Source: Welwitschia mirabilis
Taxonomy: Eukaryota; Gnetophyta; Gnetopsida; Welwitschiales
NCBI GenBank assembly: GCA_051453625.1
Contig: JBOZIK010000001.1
Span: forward strand, 172,251,876-172,315,875
Length of the DNA stretch: 64,000 bases
Reading direction: 5' to 3'
Shown here: piece after piece, positions 46,264-58,549 of the stretch
Numbering within the stretch: the stretch's first letter is position 1
How the letters are laid out: the number at the start of each line of letters is the position of its first letter
Program-made: the position numbers and the translations under genes
Notes under the pieces: model-generated
What the model was told of the DNA's origin: nothing
Databases searched by the model: none
Seen by the model: the letters and a program-made list of their open reading frames with translations, nothing else

Positions 46264-48553
46264 CACTCATTTGCCATGTGTCCAAAGCCTTTACATGCAT
46301 AGCATTGGATATCTTTTTCTTTGTCTCAATCATTCTTGTATTTTAAGTGTTCTCTTCTTGTACCTCTGCTTGACTCATATTTCTTCTTTCTTTTGTGTAA
46401 GAATTTCTTAAATCTTCTTGCTAGGAGAACAAATCTATCATTAATTAGATTTTCATCTAATTTCTCTAATCTATACTCTTCCTAAACATACTTTTAAGCA
46501 ATACCTTTCTTGTTATCTTTAAAAAATTTTAATTCATATGTTTACAAATTACCTTAGAGCTCTTCCAATACCATTAAATTGACATTCTTGCTTTCTTTGA
46601 TTATTATGACTTTTAGTTTAAATAACTTTGGAAGGAATCTTATAACCTTTTAAATCATTTTTGCTTCATTTAATCTTCTATCTATACTTTCTATGAAATT
46701 AATAATGTTAGAAATTATAATAAAGAACTTGATAAAGTCTCCTCCTCATCCATGTAAATTTCTTCAAATTTTAAAATAAGCATTTGTTGTTTGGTTTACT
46801 TGACTATGAATGTTCCTTTATGTATGACTTCAAGAATATCTCATGCCTCCTTTACATGTTTAAAATTTACAGTCCATTTGAATATATCTATATAAAATAT
46901 ATAAAATATAGCATTAAGAGCACAAGCATCTATGGTAGCTTTGTATTTATTGGTGGGATTCCATTAGTCTTAAGTTTCTGAAACTAAAATGGTATTAGCA
47001 TTAACATTAATTTTTGCTAAAGTAGAAATAGTATATCCTTTTAAATAACTTCTTTAATGTCCACATCTAGAGATCTAAGAAAGATTCTCATTTAGCTTTC
47101 TAATAAACATAATTTTATCCATTGAATATAGGTGGATAATAAATGGAAAAACCATTAGTAGGATAACTCATTTCGGATTTTAGAATTTAGATCTATTAAA
47201 ATATTAACACAAAGTCAATGAAGCTCTAATACCAAATGTAGGAACAAGAACCCTAGAGGCAGATTAAATAGGATTCTAAAAATTTATTGAATAATCTTCA
47301 AAATAAAATTAATTTGCTTGAAAATGAATCAATACAAACTTATGCATGAAAACTAAAAGTATTCTAAAAACTGAAAATAATAGGGACTACAAAAATATTA
47401 ATCAAAAGGACATGATATTTATGGTGGTTTAGTAAAACCCCCTACTTCACCCTTGACAATTAGCTTCGTACCAAGCTTGAGTTAGATCTCCATTAATCTA
47501 TTCTAGGTATTCTATATTCACTTGTAACCTTTAAAAATAGACTTTTTCTAAAGGATTAGTCTTAATATTTTGCAAGAAAGCATAGCATTGATGATAGTAT
47601 GCCCAAAAGCATAAGTATCACTTGATCTTTAGCTCAAAAATGGTATTGGAACACTTCTTCAAAAGATGATACAATTTAAGAATAAAGAGTGCTATTGATT
47701 TAATTGTGTATGCAAAGATACCATAGTTTTTGATTTTCCTTTAGTTAAGAATGAGATGCTAAATGAATACAATGAAAAATATCTACAAGATTCAAAATTT
47801 CTAAAAGTTGTAATAGTGATTTAACTCATGGAAATATATAAGAGTTTTAGGATTTTTTACAAGTAAAAAAATCTTTTAACAAAGACATAAAACGACTACA
47901 TAACAACTATAAAAATTTGTATTTCTTTTATAGCAGGTTAATCCCTCAAATGTCTAGTCAATCTTACCTAGTTTTGTTAATTAAATCGGTCATTCTTGTG
48001 TTCTTTTAGTTGACCTAGTTTTTTATGGCTCCATGTCTAATCAATTCCTCAGGGTCTGGTCAACCATCTGTCTGGTTACCTACATATCTATTCAGTTACC
48101 TCCATGACACAAATAAAATCCATCATAGTTTTCTACTCTAGGTATGATTGATCCCTCAGTAATTTAATCAAGCCCTTGCTAATTAGCTAGGAAGTATCAG
48201 ATGCATAGTTCTTAGGTTTGGTTGACCCCTCAGATGTCTAATCAATCCCTTTACAATTAGTGCAGAAGTATGATGTTTAAATTCATAGGTTTAGTTAACT
48301 TATTAAATGTTCATTCAATCCTTTTGAATTTAGTTTTTTTCTATATGATTGCTTTAGATGCAGTTGATACCTTAAAAGTTTGGTCGACCTCTTAAAACAT
48401 TAACAAAACTTGACATGCTTCAAAATAAAAATGTGATAAACATTACTTTAACTTCTAGCCTATAAGTAATCAATATTTTATATATAAGATATAAAAAAAT
48501 TTTGCTATACAAAAACATTAGTTTGATATTAATTATTAAATAATAATTAAACA
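46264..48553 (-). repeat. Second version of SIRE-like gag, primer site and 5' LTR
   Basis: It aligns with 41636-43926 at about 5% divergence by eye. It holds gag from ATG 47171 down to the zinc knuckle, the primer site (47223-47234) and the LTR (47237-48553). Probably the other allele; a tandem duplication cannot be excluded. Confidence 0.75.
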
Positions 48554-48558
48554 CATGT

Positions 48559-51500
48559 CAATCTCCTCATAGTTTGCTTAATTTCCTTATTCAAAGGAGA
48601 AATCTAAATGGGGTTGGAAATCTATTCCCTTATTATGTTTAGGACTAACATCCTTCTTCTAAGGGAGGTCCTCTTATCCTTGCCCTAGATGTAGATGATC
48701 CTCTTCCTATACTTTAACTAGAGGTTATTCCTAAATTGGTGCCTCTTCTTGTACTAGGATGGAACTACTTCCTCTACAAGACCCTCTTAGAATAGGGGTG
48801 AAATTTCTCCTCTTTAAGACTAGGGGCTTTTCAATTTATTTCCCCTTTCACATTAAGGACCCTTATCATTCTTGTACCTTTTTTGTCTTTCTTCCTCTTT
48901 GATTCTAGGTCTTCTTTAAGATATTTCACTATGATAAATAAGAAAAGTAGGGGAGAGTGGGATGAAGGCTCTCTCACCTTAAAGTCCCTTATGGCTCTTC
49001 ATAAAGCCAAAAACAAAACCTAAGTGCCTTATAAAATATTTTTCTTATAGTGTCTAGATGAAGAAATATAGTAAGTTAACTTAATTTCCTAGGTTTAAGT
49101 CATTAAAAAAGGAAAAATGCAGTTTTGAAAGCTTTGAACAAGATTGGATCTAGATGAAGTACTAGTCAACCATCTTTACACATAATCCCCATTGGAGTGG
49201 AAGCTCCTTATGGCTAATATGATCATTCGATAAATTAGGGATGCCTCTTAAGAAGATATGAGAGGCCTTCTTTTATCCTATGCTATTGAAAGGAATTCTT
49301 TCCATTACCATAGGAATATCAAATAAGAAAGAAAGGGTGACTTCGATAACTTTATTTAGGGATCATATAAAAGTGGTTCTTTGTCCTCTCCATCTTTTAT
49401 ATAATATTATAATATTGACCTTAGGATCTCTTTTTAGTCTGTGTAAAAATGTTTCCTAGCCTAGTACTTACATCTTGTCCCAAAGGACAGGGAACCCTTT
49501 GAAGAAGCTCAGGTATGATGGCTCAAATAGTGGCATAACCCCCATGGTGACCTTAAGTTTAGAGTGGTAACATTTTATTTTTCTACTGGTATTGATAGGA
49601 AATGGAAGGAGGGCATTGTCAAAGATCACTTCATTACAAGTATTTCATATCTAACATAATGTCAAGTGTATCCCATCTTTTAAGAATGTCTTAGTTACAT
49701 TCTTGGTATTGTACTAATTATTCATTAATTTCATTAACTCTAAGATTCATTTGCATTGATGAAATAGGTGTTGTACATATTCTTGACTTTCTTGATAAAT
49801 TGGACAATTGATAGATACTTGGATGCTATACTCAAGTAATTAGTCTCTTATCAATAACTAATTATGATCCTTTAACTAGCAGAAATTCTTAATTTTGTTT
49901 GGAATTTATCCCTCCCAAAAACTTTTGTAGGCCTTATTTTTTTCATATTTCTTAATGAGTATCATTTTGACTATGTCTTCATTAGATATGTCTACCTCTA
50001 TCAAGTTTCTTCAGTGTTGTAAATATTTTTTTTGAGGTAAGACTCCTCTTCTCCTATGCTCTGGCTTGGGTACTTATAATTGATTAAATCACTCCAAGGT
50101 TAACCATCCTTGATAATTCTTTCATGGACTTTATGAACTCTAGTGAGGAGATAATCCTCTGGATTCTAAATTCCCTAGCCTCCTGCCTTCTTAGGATGAG
50201 CAATGAGCTCACACTTACAAAGTTGAATATGTCTTCTGTCTTTACCTCCTAACCAAATTAAGTCTTTTATAATTTTGTTGATGTTTTAATTATAAATTTA
50301 TGGGGAACAATAATAGAGGCTATGTACCTAAAGGATGCTATGAAAAAGGTATTTTCATAGATGATCTTGGCTTTAGAGAATAGAAATTTATTCTACTAAG
50401 AATTTAATTTCCTTTAAATTAACTCTAAGATGAAGTTCTAAGTTAAAGACTTATGCTAATTTCTAAGAGGGGTTCTAAGATAGATTTATTGAAGATTCCC
50501 CATTTTAACATTTAAAATTCTAGTAATTTTGCCCCTTCTAGTGATGATTTTGCTAATGACGTAAATTTTAGATTTATTCTAATTAGTTATAATTCCTATG
50601 ACATCTACAAATAAATTCATGGAGTTATTGATAATTCTAGCTTACTGATACAAGGCTTGAGTTATAATAGTAATGTCATTTACATAATGATTGTTGAAGA
50701 ACATTTGAATTTTATTTTAATTCCTATGACTCCATTACTTCTAATAAATCCCTATAAAACATTAATAAATAAAAAAGATATGAGAATAAGGGGTCTTCTT
50801 GTCTTAATACTCATCCTACTAAAAACTATTAAGATCTATGATTGTTAAATTCTACTCTAAACTTAGTAGAATTTTGCATGTTAGGCCATATGTTTTTGAT
50901 GTCTAGTTTAAATATAATTTTCCTAAGAATACACCCTAATGTTTGTCATCTAACATAATCATAAGTCTTTACTATATGTAATTTAGTAATGAGTAAAGGA
51001 AACTTATGTTTTTTAATAGAATTAATGATTTCATAAGTTAGGAGCATTTGATCATGAATGTAACTAGATCAAGTAAAGCCAACTTGATTTTCAGAAATTA
51101 CTCTAAAAAGTAGAGGAATAATGCAGTCCATTATTATTTTTCCAAAAATCTTATACATGATGTTACAAATGCCTAGAAGTCTAAAGTCTTCTATTTTACT
51201 AGTATTTTATTTCTTAGGAATGATGATTACCTAGTTCTATTCATTTCCATGAGAATGCATTTATTGTTAAGGATGTATTACATTACACTATGAAGGTTGC
51301 CTTTCATAATAGGGAAGTAAGTTTTAAACAGTTCTACTAGTCAACCATCTAGCCTTAGAGCTCTATTTTTCTTTATAGATCTCAAAGCTATCTAGACTTA
51401 TTCTCTAGAGAGTGTTTTAATTATATGAATATTATTCTCATTAAAAATCTCTTATCTTCTATAATAAGGTTAAAGATGATATCTTCCCACTTCTACATCT

Positions 51501-52760
51501 TCTTGAGATGTACCTGCATTTCCTTGGTAAGATCATCTTTGTTTTCAATAAATTTTACTTTTTGATAGTAGGTCTTTTAATTTTCTTATCTATCTTATGT
51601 TGGTTAGCCTACTAGAAGAAAGATTGATCATGCTTATCCCCCTCTTTAAGCCAATTAATCCTAGATCTCTTCCCCAGTAATGCTTCTCATCTGCATTTAC
51701 TTCTCAAAGTTTTATAAGACATCTATATTTCCTATTTCAAAGATTGTCTTGCTCTCCGCCACTTTTTAGTTAGCTTGAATTTTCTATGAATATTTCTCTA
51801 GCTCCTTTTTTGATTTGAATCTTCCCTTATGATTTCTTATTCAATCCTTAATGTGCGAGTTAAGAGTGTTTAAGTCTCTAAAAAGAAAAGTTATAGAAAG
51901 GGTACCATCATATTGATTCTAGATCTTCTAAACTATTATTCTAGTCTCTTTCCTTATTATTTAGTATTGCTTCATCTAAAAGGGGGCTCTGGGAAGCATT
52001 ATTATTTGAATTCTAAATTTAATTAGATGTTAAAATGAGGCCACTCTATTTAAATCCCATGCTTCTATTGGCAGCTTAACTATATCCTTTCTAACTAGGA
52101 TTGAATCTATCTTGGACATAACCTAGTTACCTCTCATTCTCCTATTTGAATAAGAAATTTTACATCTACCCCTCTACTATTCTAGTTTTTGCCATCTATT
52201 TTCTTTCATTGATGAAGGAATTGATTAAAATCCCCCACAACTAGCTATTTAACCTTATTCACCACTAAATTCTAAAGGTCCTTCAGCATGGAGGCTTTGT
52301 CTATATTGTTCTAAGGCTATAAACATTTGTGATGATCCATTCTTCTTCCTACAGATAGATTGTTAAGTGATTTTTACTACTATTAATTAGGTCTACTTTT
52401 TCTCATGAGGGTCCTAATTACTCCTGAATTTACTTATGCTTCAAAGGTAAAAATGTTTCAAATGTTTTACTGCTATCAAAACTTGTCAAATTTCATATTA
52501 TCTCACAGTTTCATCTCTTATAAATGGACTAATTTGATGTTAAATTTACTAGTTAACTCTCTTAGAGTCTTTTTATTATAGGGGGACCCTAATCCCCTAT
52601 AATTCTAGTAGATACACTTCATCAAGTTTGTTTTATATTCTTTTTGGAACCCTTTAATCTTTTTTTAATGTGTTTTTGATAGTTACTTAGGAGATGTGGG
52701 CCACATTTTCTACAATTTTTCTCTCATAAAGTATCCTCTCATTGTGTATTTCCTTTATTT
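48559..52760 (-). pseudogene. LINE ORF2: endonuclease and reverse transcriptase, broken
   Basis: The endonuclease is recognised by VVGDFNQF, with the GDFN codons at 52221-52235, after an EWIITNVYS-like strand. The reverse transcriptase has SENQVGFT at 51072-51095 followed by YIHDQMLLTYEIINSIKK, then a motif A LHIVKTYDYVR (family form KLDMSKAYDRV), LRQEDPLFSYLF (GLRQGDPLSPYLF in the family) and motif C as YVND at 50675-50686 instead of YADD. After it, at about 50224-50263, IWLGGKDRRHIQ with AHPKKAGG and NPEDYLL matches the post-polymerase region. Stops are frequent. Both metal-binding sites are compromised, so the protein is dead. The boundary with ORF1 and the 3' end are estimates. Confidence 0.82.
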
Positions 52761-53049
52761 AAGTTTCAAAAATATTTGAATTGGCTATATTTACTTGATT
52801 CTAAGATTGATGATTATCTTTGGACTTCTCTTTCATTATGTGTTAAAAGGGATTGTATTTCCTATCTTTTTCTTCTTTTTCTTTGGGTAAACCATTGTGT
52901 TCTTGACTGTTTCCTCTTTATTCTATTTATGCCAGCACTTATTCTAGCTATGTCTTATCTTTCCATAAAACGATTACATTTCTTTCTATTTATTATTAAT
53001 ATCAATTTATCTTTTATTTCATTCATCCTTTTTATGACCTTTTCTCTTA

Positions 53050-53640
53050 TGGTGGATAAATCTTTTTTGTCCATACACATCTTCCTAGGGCATGTCTAGT
53101 CTTGTCACAAGTCTCACACATTACTAGAAGATTTCCTTAAGTAACTTTTAGGTCATACATTTTCCATTTGAATCTGGATTTCATGGATTGAATCTCCTTT
53201 GTTTCTTTAATGCTAATTTAGATGTAAAATATTGCCAACACTAATGTCATTTGTTTTTTCTCTTGTTTTATTAGCTCTTCAAACTGAGAAGTGATTTTTC
53301 TTATAAGACCTTCATCCCAGAACTCTAGATGAGACTTATGTTTATGAATTCACATAGGCAATCTTTTGAATAGATTTGAGTTTAATTTCACCCCTAGCAT
53401 CCATTTGGTTAGGGCTAACCCTCTTGTTCCAAAGAACCATGATCCTCTAGTAATAAGTTCATCTCAATCCATTCATTATCAAGTTGAAAAAGAACTAATC
53501 TTTTTGGCATGGATATTACATAATTTTACTAACCCCTGTCCAGTTAGTGGCTACCCATTCTTTAGAAAGATCAACTCTATCCTTGGACTAGATGAAATGA
53601 ACTTGTCAATTAGACTATATTGAAGTTTTTTTTTTATTTT
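53050..53640 (-). pseudogene. LINE ORF1: DUF4283-like protein with zinc knuckle, broken
   Basis: On the minus strand HLEFWDEGLIRKITSQF marks the core of the plant LINE ORF1 domain (family form LPLEFW...), followed by KSRFKWKMYDLKVT and a zinc knuckle CETCDKTRHALGRC at 53076-53117, a complete CX2CX4HX4C. The upstream half is in several frames. This RNA-binding protein accompanies ORF2 in plant LINEs. The plus-strand frames at 52776-53099 and 53366-53623 are antisense shadows. Confidence 0.75.
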
Positions 53641-54431
53641 AGAGCATGTGTCCTCATCTATGCCTAAAACTAGGGTTTTTTGCTCCTTGGTAACTAGGTC
53701 TTCTTAATTTCAAGGGTAAGAGTCCTACCTTAAGTCCTTCTATGAAACAACTCTAACAAAAGAAATAAAATCATGATGAACCCATTAACTAACTATATGA
53801 TGGTTAATAACATTCCCTTGATCACTGTGGCTCTCCAAAATCAAAACTTTTCCTACCTTCATGATCCTTCCAAAACCTAGTTTTCTCCTTTAATTCTCCT
53901 TTAGTCTACTGAGGATAATCCTAGTAATTTTATTTTTTATATTTTTTTCATCACTTTAAAACACTTGTTAATATGTCTAATTTAATTAGCTAAGTTATAT
54001 AAAAATATTTTAGTAATTAAAGAGTCTAAAATAATTATATATGTAAAATACAATAATAAGAATAATTAAAAGGTTATAACATATAAATATCTAAGACTAA
54101 ACAATGCTTAAGAGCACTATTTTAGTTAATATTAATATTAGAATTTATATATATAAAACAATATCTACTCTTGTTACTATTTAATTAACCTTATTTAACG
54201 TGTGTTGAAAAACTACTCTAGATATAATGAAATCTCTTATTATGTTTTATAAGTGACATATCTATGCATAAAATTAAATTTTAATTATTTTTAATTCAAC
54301 ATTTTTCACTTTGATTTGCTTAAAATATTTATTAATTATTACATCATAAAAATTATTTCTAAAGCTAAAGACTATACCTTTATTAATAATTATAGTTTGA
54401 TTGTATTATTCATTGTTCTTCATAATATTTT
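53641..54431. other. AT-rich spacer, no gene seen
   Basis: No frame or motif beyond the LINE 5' end. The last five bases (ATTTT, 54427-54431) are the left target duplication of the next element. Confidence 0.6.
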
Positions 54432-54825
54432 TGTTAGGTATACTTGGCATAGATGTAATGCCAACATTTTATAATCTATAAAAGGAAATATGATGTTAAA
54501 TTCATTGGTATGAGTCACATGTTAAGCTCATAAATCCATATTTGGTGAAATAGATTGACTGTATAAGAGAGATACAAGAGAAGTTATAGTGATTTGAGAA
54601 AGTGAGTTATGAAAAGCATCATGTGCATATAGCTTCTGAAACTAATGAAAATTATGCCTTATTGTAGGCCCTGGATTGGCTTAAGATGGGGTTCATCATG
54701 ATTTATAGTTAGTTTATTCCTTTTTATTCTATAAATAATTATTTACTAGATGCTTATTAATTTTAGTATGTAAATTACAATGCTCATCTATATTTCCATT
54801 TGAACATCAGATTTTAAATCCTTTA
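54432..54825 (+). repeat. 5' LTR of small element
   Basis: 394 bases, TGTTAGGTATAC to ATCCTTTA, about four-fifths identical to 58153-58544 by eye. A TATA-like CTATAAAAGG lies near 54476, matched by TTATAAAGGG in the other LTR. Confidence 0.8.
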
Positions 54826-54827
54826 AT

Positions 54828-54839
54828 TGATATCAAAGC
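54828..54839 (+). other. Primer-binding site of small element
   Basis: TGATATCAAAGC, two G-to-A changes from the initiator-Met site, two bases after the LTR. Confidence 0.75.
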
Positions 54840-56960
54840 CATCTATTGATGCTTAACCACTAGTTATCAACTAAACTGAGAAAAAGAAGATGTTTTATAT
54901 GAGGCCATAAGATCTTTAGAATTTATTTTTTAAAGGAAGATAAGGGGTTTGCCTCTAAATATTATGTCAAAGTCTTGTTCTAAGTCTTCCTAACTCTGTA
55001 TCATATAAGAAGGTGCATCTGCTATCTTTTCCCCCCCAAGGAGGGGATGCCATTCTAGTTCTACTAGCTCTCTAGTTTTAACTTTTATTATTGTCAAACA
55101 TGCTTTACTTATTATCTTATGCATCAATCACGTCAAATCATGGATACTAAAAAAAAATCTGATAAGAATAACTAAAAAGAAGAAATGATCTAATAGTTTC
55201 ATCCATTCATGTTTCTTTTAGATGGATTTGTAATAGTCTTATTTTTTTATCATAGTGTTTGAAGAGATTTTTCTAATTCTCTTTGAAATATGATTCACTA
55301 GTTTTAGTCCCAAGCATTTAATCCAATTTGCATTTATTATGTCTACAGGACTATGATCTACTCTTTTGTGATTTGTTGATGAAAGAAATTCTAGAAATCC
55401 TAGGACATTGGTCTCTTTGTTAAAATTTTAAAACCCTTTTCCACTTGAAATTAACCTTTTCATTGCTTGTTGATATTTTGTTAATTATTAACTTTTTTAT
55501 AGATTCATATTGCACTGTGATATTCTTTGACTATGTTTTAATTTAATAATTTTCATTCTACTTTTAGGCAAGAATTTGATAATATTACAATGTTGAAGCA
55601 AATCCTTGAAATATTTTTATGGAGGAACTTACCTAAGTCTGAAAATGATTGATATGAAGATTCCATTTCACCATAGAAAGCATCAATGTTATTTTGTTAA
55701 ATGCTGTAAGAAATTTAACAAGGAGCATCGTATCCTTCAATGTTTATTATTTAAATGAGCCTTTCAATAGAAATGTTTGTGCTTATAATCTTTTATTCAC
55801 TTCCTATAAGTAAGTTCTGAGATCTAACCATGAGAATTTTTTCTTCAAGGAGTTAAAAATGTATTTAGTTTTCTTCAATTTCATGTATTCTAGAAAATAC
55901 AATAAAGAAAAGACATTAAGAGATAAATTTTAATGGAAATTATTGAATTTATTTTATTTGGAAATTGCAAATTTACTAAAGATATCATCAAGGAGCTAAC
56001 TTTGATGAATTTCATAAACTTATTTAAACCCTAACTTAAGGCCTCTCCTAGAATAGTAGGAATTGAAAGCTGAAACCTTCAGCCATTTTCATTTATACAT
56101 AAAAACATAGACATTTTTATGTTTAATTTATAGTTATTTTCTAAATCATGGTATATCTTTTTTGGTATTTACCCTTATTCTAGCCAGAAAACTTATAACA
56201 TGCATTACATTTAATGTAGATCTAGGTTCAGAATGGATGACAGTTATAGTTGTATAACTTAGAATTTCATTTTAATGGGTCTTAATGGCTTTTGTAAGGT
56301 AATGATCCTTAATATGAAGGCTTCTAAATGAATCAAATTTATAAAGCATAATGTAAGTGTGAAGGATATTTTCTATAAAATTTTACTCCATGTCACTCAT
56401 GGCAAATGGAAACCATGGTAGAACAAAATAACAAGAATGTTTTTTTCATATTTAATTCTAGTAACAACTTGTTGTAGCTTGTAATTTATTATTTTTTGTT
56501 GTTAAATACCTAACTTTTGGAAAATGTTATTAGAATAAATCATCAAGATATTCATACTTGCTACCATGATAGCATGCCTAATAGCATTTTGCCTTTCTTT
56601 CAAAGTAATAATAATGAGTTTTAGTGGTAATCAGTAAAATTGCACTACCTACCATCAAATGGTATACTTGGTGGATTAGATATTAGCCAAGGAACTCATT
56701 TATCATAATCTCTTCCACACAAAAAAAAAAAAAAGAAAAATTGTTACAAAAATATTATTATAAGGATAGTTTTTCTATCCCTTCATCTTGCTTTCAGTTT
56801 TTATTTTGAATTACCGAGAGGAAAAACTCATTGATGCTTCTAGAATATTGACTTTTTGGTTTAAAAATCTTAACATTAAGGGATATAGAACTAAACATAC
56901 TTGATAGCAATCTTAATAGTTTTTCTTTCTATCATTTTAAAGCAGAGAGAATAACATGTT

Positions 56961-57060
56961 NNNNNNNNNNNNNNNNNNNNNNNNNNNNNNNNNNNNNNNN
57001 NNNNNNNNNNNNNNNNNNNNNNNNNNNNNNNNNNNNNNNNNNNNNNNNNNNNNNNNNNNN
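56961..57060. other. Assembly gap, 100 N
   Basis: The left flank 56884-56960 is identical over 77 bases to 57592-57668, to the right of the next gap. Confidence 0.95.
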
Positions 57061-57491
57061 ATCATAATCTCTTCCACCAAAAAAAAAAAAAAAAAATTGT
57101 TACAAAAAAAATTATTATAAGGATAGTTTTTCTATCCCTTCATCTTGATTTCAGTTTTTATTTTGAATTACTGAAAGGGAAAACTCATTGATGCTTCGAG
57201 AATCTTGACTTTTTGGATTAAAAATCTTAACATTAAGGGGTACAGAACTAAACATACTTGATAGCAATTTGAACAGTTTTTCTTTCTATCATTTTAAAGC
57301 AGAGAGAATAACATGTTGCTTCAGAATTCCATTGTTAAAATAAACTTTACTTTAAGGGTATGATAATAATAATAGTCCCAACTAATCTTTTTTAAATTCT
57401 TCTTTATTTTTCTTTAAAAAGCATTGTATGCTATTACCTTTGTAATGTTGATTGCAAAGGTGACTTGGAATATGAATAAGGCATGTTGACC
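57061..57491. repeat. Redundant contig, alternative version of local sequence
   Basis: Aligns with 56701-56960 continued by 57669-57840, differing in poly-A length and scattered bases. The outer contigs overlap by 77 bases, so this is probably the other allele. Confidence 0.75.
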
Positions 57492-57591
57492 NNNNNNNNN
57501 NNNNNNNNNNNNNNNNNNNNNNNNNNNNNNNNNNNNNNNNNNNNNNNNNNNNNNNNNNNNNNNNNNNNNNNNNNNNNNNNNNNNNNNNNNN
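57492..57591. other. Assembly gap, 100 N
   Basis: Right border of the redundant contig. Confidence 0.95.
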
Positions 57592-58140
57592 TATAGAACT
57601 AAACATACTTGATAGCAATCTTAATAGTTTTTCTTTCTATCATTTTAAAGCAGAGAGAATAACATGTTACTTCAAAATCCCATTGTTAAAATAAACTTTA
57701 CTTTAAGGGTATGATAATAATAATAGTCCCAACTAAGCTTTTTTAAATTCTTTATTATTTTTCCTTAAAAAGTAGTATATGCTATTACCTTTGGAATGTT
57801 TATTGCGAAGGTGACTTAGAATATGAAGAAGGGATGTTGACCCCTTTTAAAGTTATATTTATTATGTTTTATATTTAGCTGGTTAGTTGATGGTTGTGAT
57901 CCACTCTAGAGGAAAGAGAGTGAAAAAAAGGATAAAGGAGAAAAACCTTAGAACAGTATGAGTTAAGACATGGACAAATTCATCAAAATAATATATAATT
58001 AGAAATCTTCAAAGTTACCCTTAAGAATTGTTAAGAGTGCATAAATAGCCTTGCTACATCTTGGGATGAATTATTGTAAAATGTTTGGCATGAAATATAA
58101 TAGTGCATACATCAAGGACATGTTCTTAAAATGTTGTCAT

Positions 58141-58152
58141 TAAGGGGATGAT
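58141..58152 (+). other. Polypurine tract of small element
   Basis: TAAGGGGATGAT directly before TGTTGG of the 3' LTR, close to the copia form AAGGGGGAGAT. Confidence 0.75.
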
Positions 58153-58544
58153 TGTTGGTATATTTGGCATAGATGTAATGCCAACATTTTATAATTTATA
58201 AAGGGAAATATGATGTCAAAGTCATGGGAATGAGTTATATGTTGAGCTTGTTAAATATATAATTGGTGGAATAAATTAAGTGTATGAGAGATATATGAGG
58301 GAATTCAAAGTGATTTAAGGAATTTAATTATGAAATGCATCATTATATATAGCCTTTGAAACTAAAGGAAATTTTAGCTTATCATAGGTCGTGGCTTGGC
58401 TTGGGATGGGAGTCATCATGATTTACAATTAGTTTGTCCTTTTTTATTCTATGCATGATACTCTACTAGATGATTATTTATTTTAATATGTGAATTATGG
58501 TATTCAGCTAATTTCTATTTGCACATTGGATTTGAAATGCTTCA
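58153..58544 (+). repeat. 3' LTR of small element
   Basis: TGTTGGTATATTTGGC to AAATGCTTCA, 392 bases, followed by the target duplication ATTTT. Confidence 0.8.
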
Positions 58545-58549
58545 ATTTT

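Larger units (their letters stand above)
48559..53640 (-). mobile_element. LINE, minus strand, ORF1 and ORF2 recognisable
   Basis: Reading from right to left: ORF1 with a DUF4283-like domain and zinc knuckle (53640-53050), then ORF2 with endonuclease and reverse transcriptase. The left end meets the SIRE-like LTR, so the copia probably inserted into or beside the LINE 3' region. No poly-A tail is visible. About 5 kb is close to the normal length of a plant LINE. Confidence 0.8.
54840..58140 (+). other. Internal region of small LTR element, no coding recognised
   Basis: No frame longer than about 60 codons and no capsid, protease, integrase or polymerase motif. It includes gaps 56961-57060 and 57492-57591 and the redundant contig between them. 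Confidence 0.55.
54432..58544 (+). mobile_element. Small LTR retrotransposon with intact target duplication, no recognised coding
   Basis: It has 5' LTR 54432-54825, primer site 54828, polypurine tract before 58153 and 3' LTR 58153-58544, flanked by ATTTT on both sides (54427-54431 and 58545-58549). The assembled internal region includes a redundant contig, so the true element is about 3.4 kb. No gag or pol motif is seen inside. The primer site and tract are of copia type, so this is probably a non-autonomous copia derivative. Confidence 0.8.

Noticed and set aside
42156-46981. Two similar 65-codon plus-strand ORFs (42156 and 46784)
   Set aside because: They are antisense to the SIRE-like gag in its two serial versions.
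52776-53623. Plus-strand ORFs of 107 and 85 codons
   Set aside because: They are antisense to LINE ORF1 and the start of ORF2, where motifs are clear on the minus strand.
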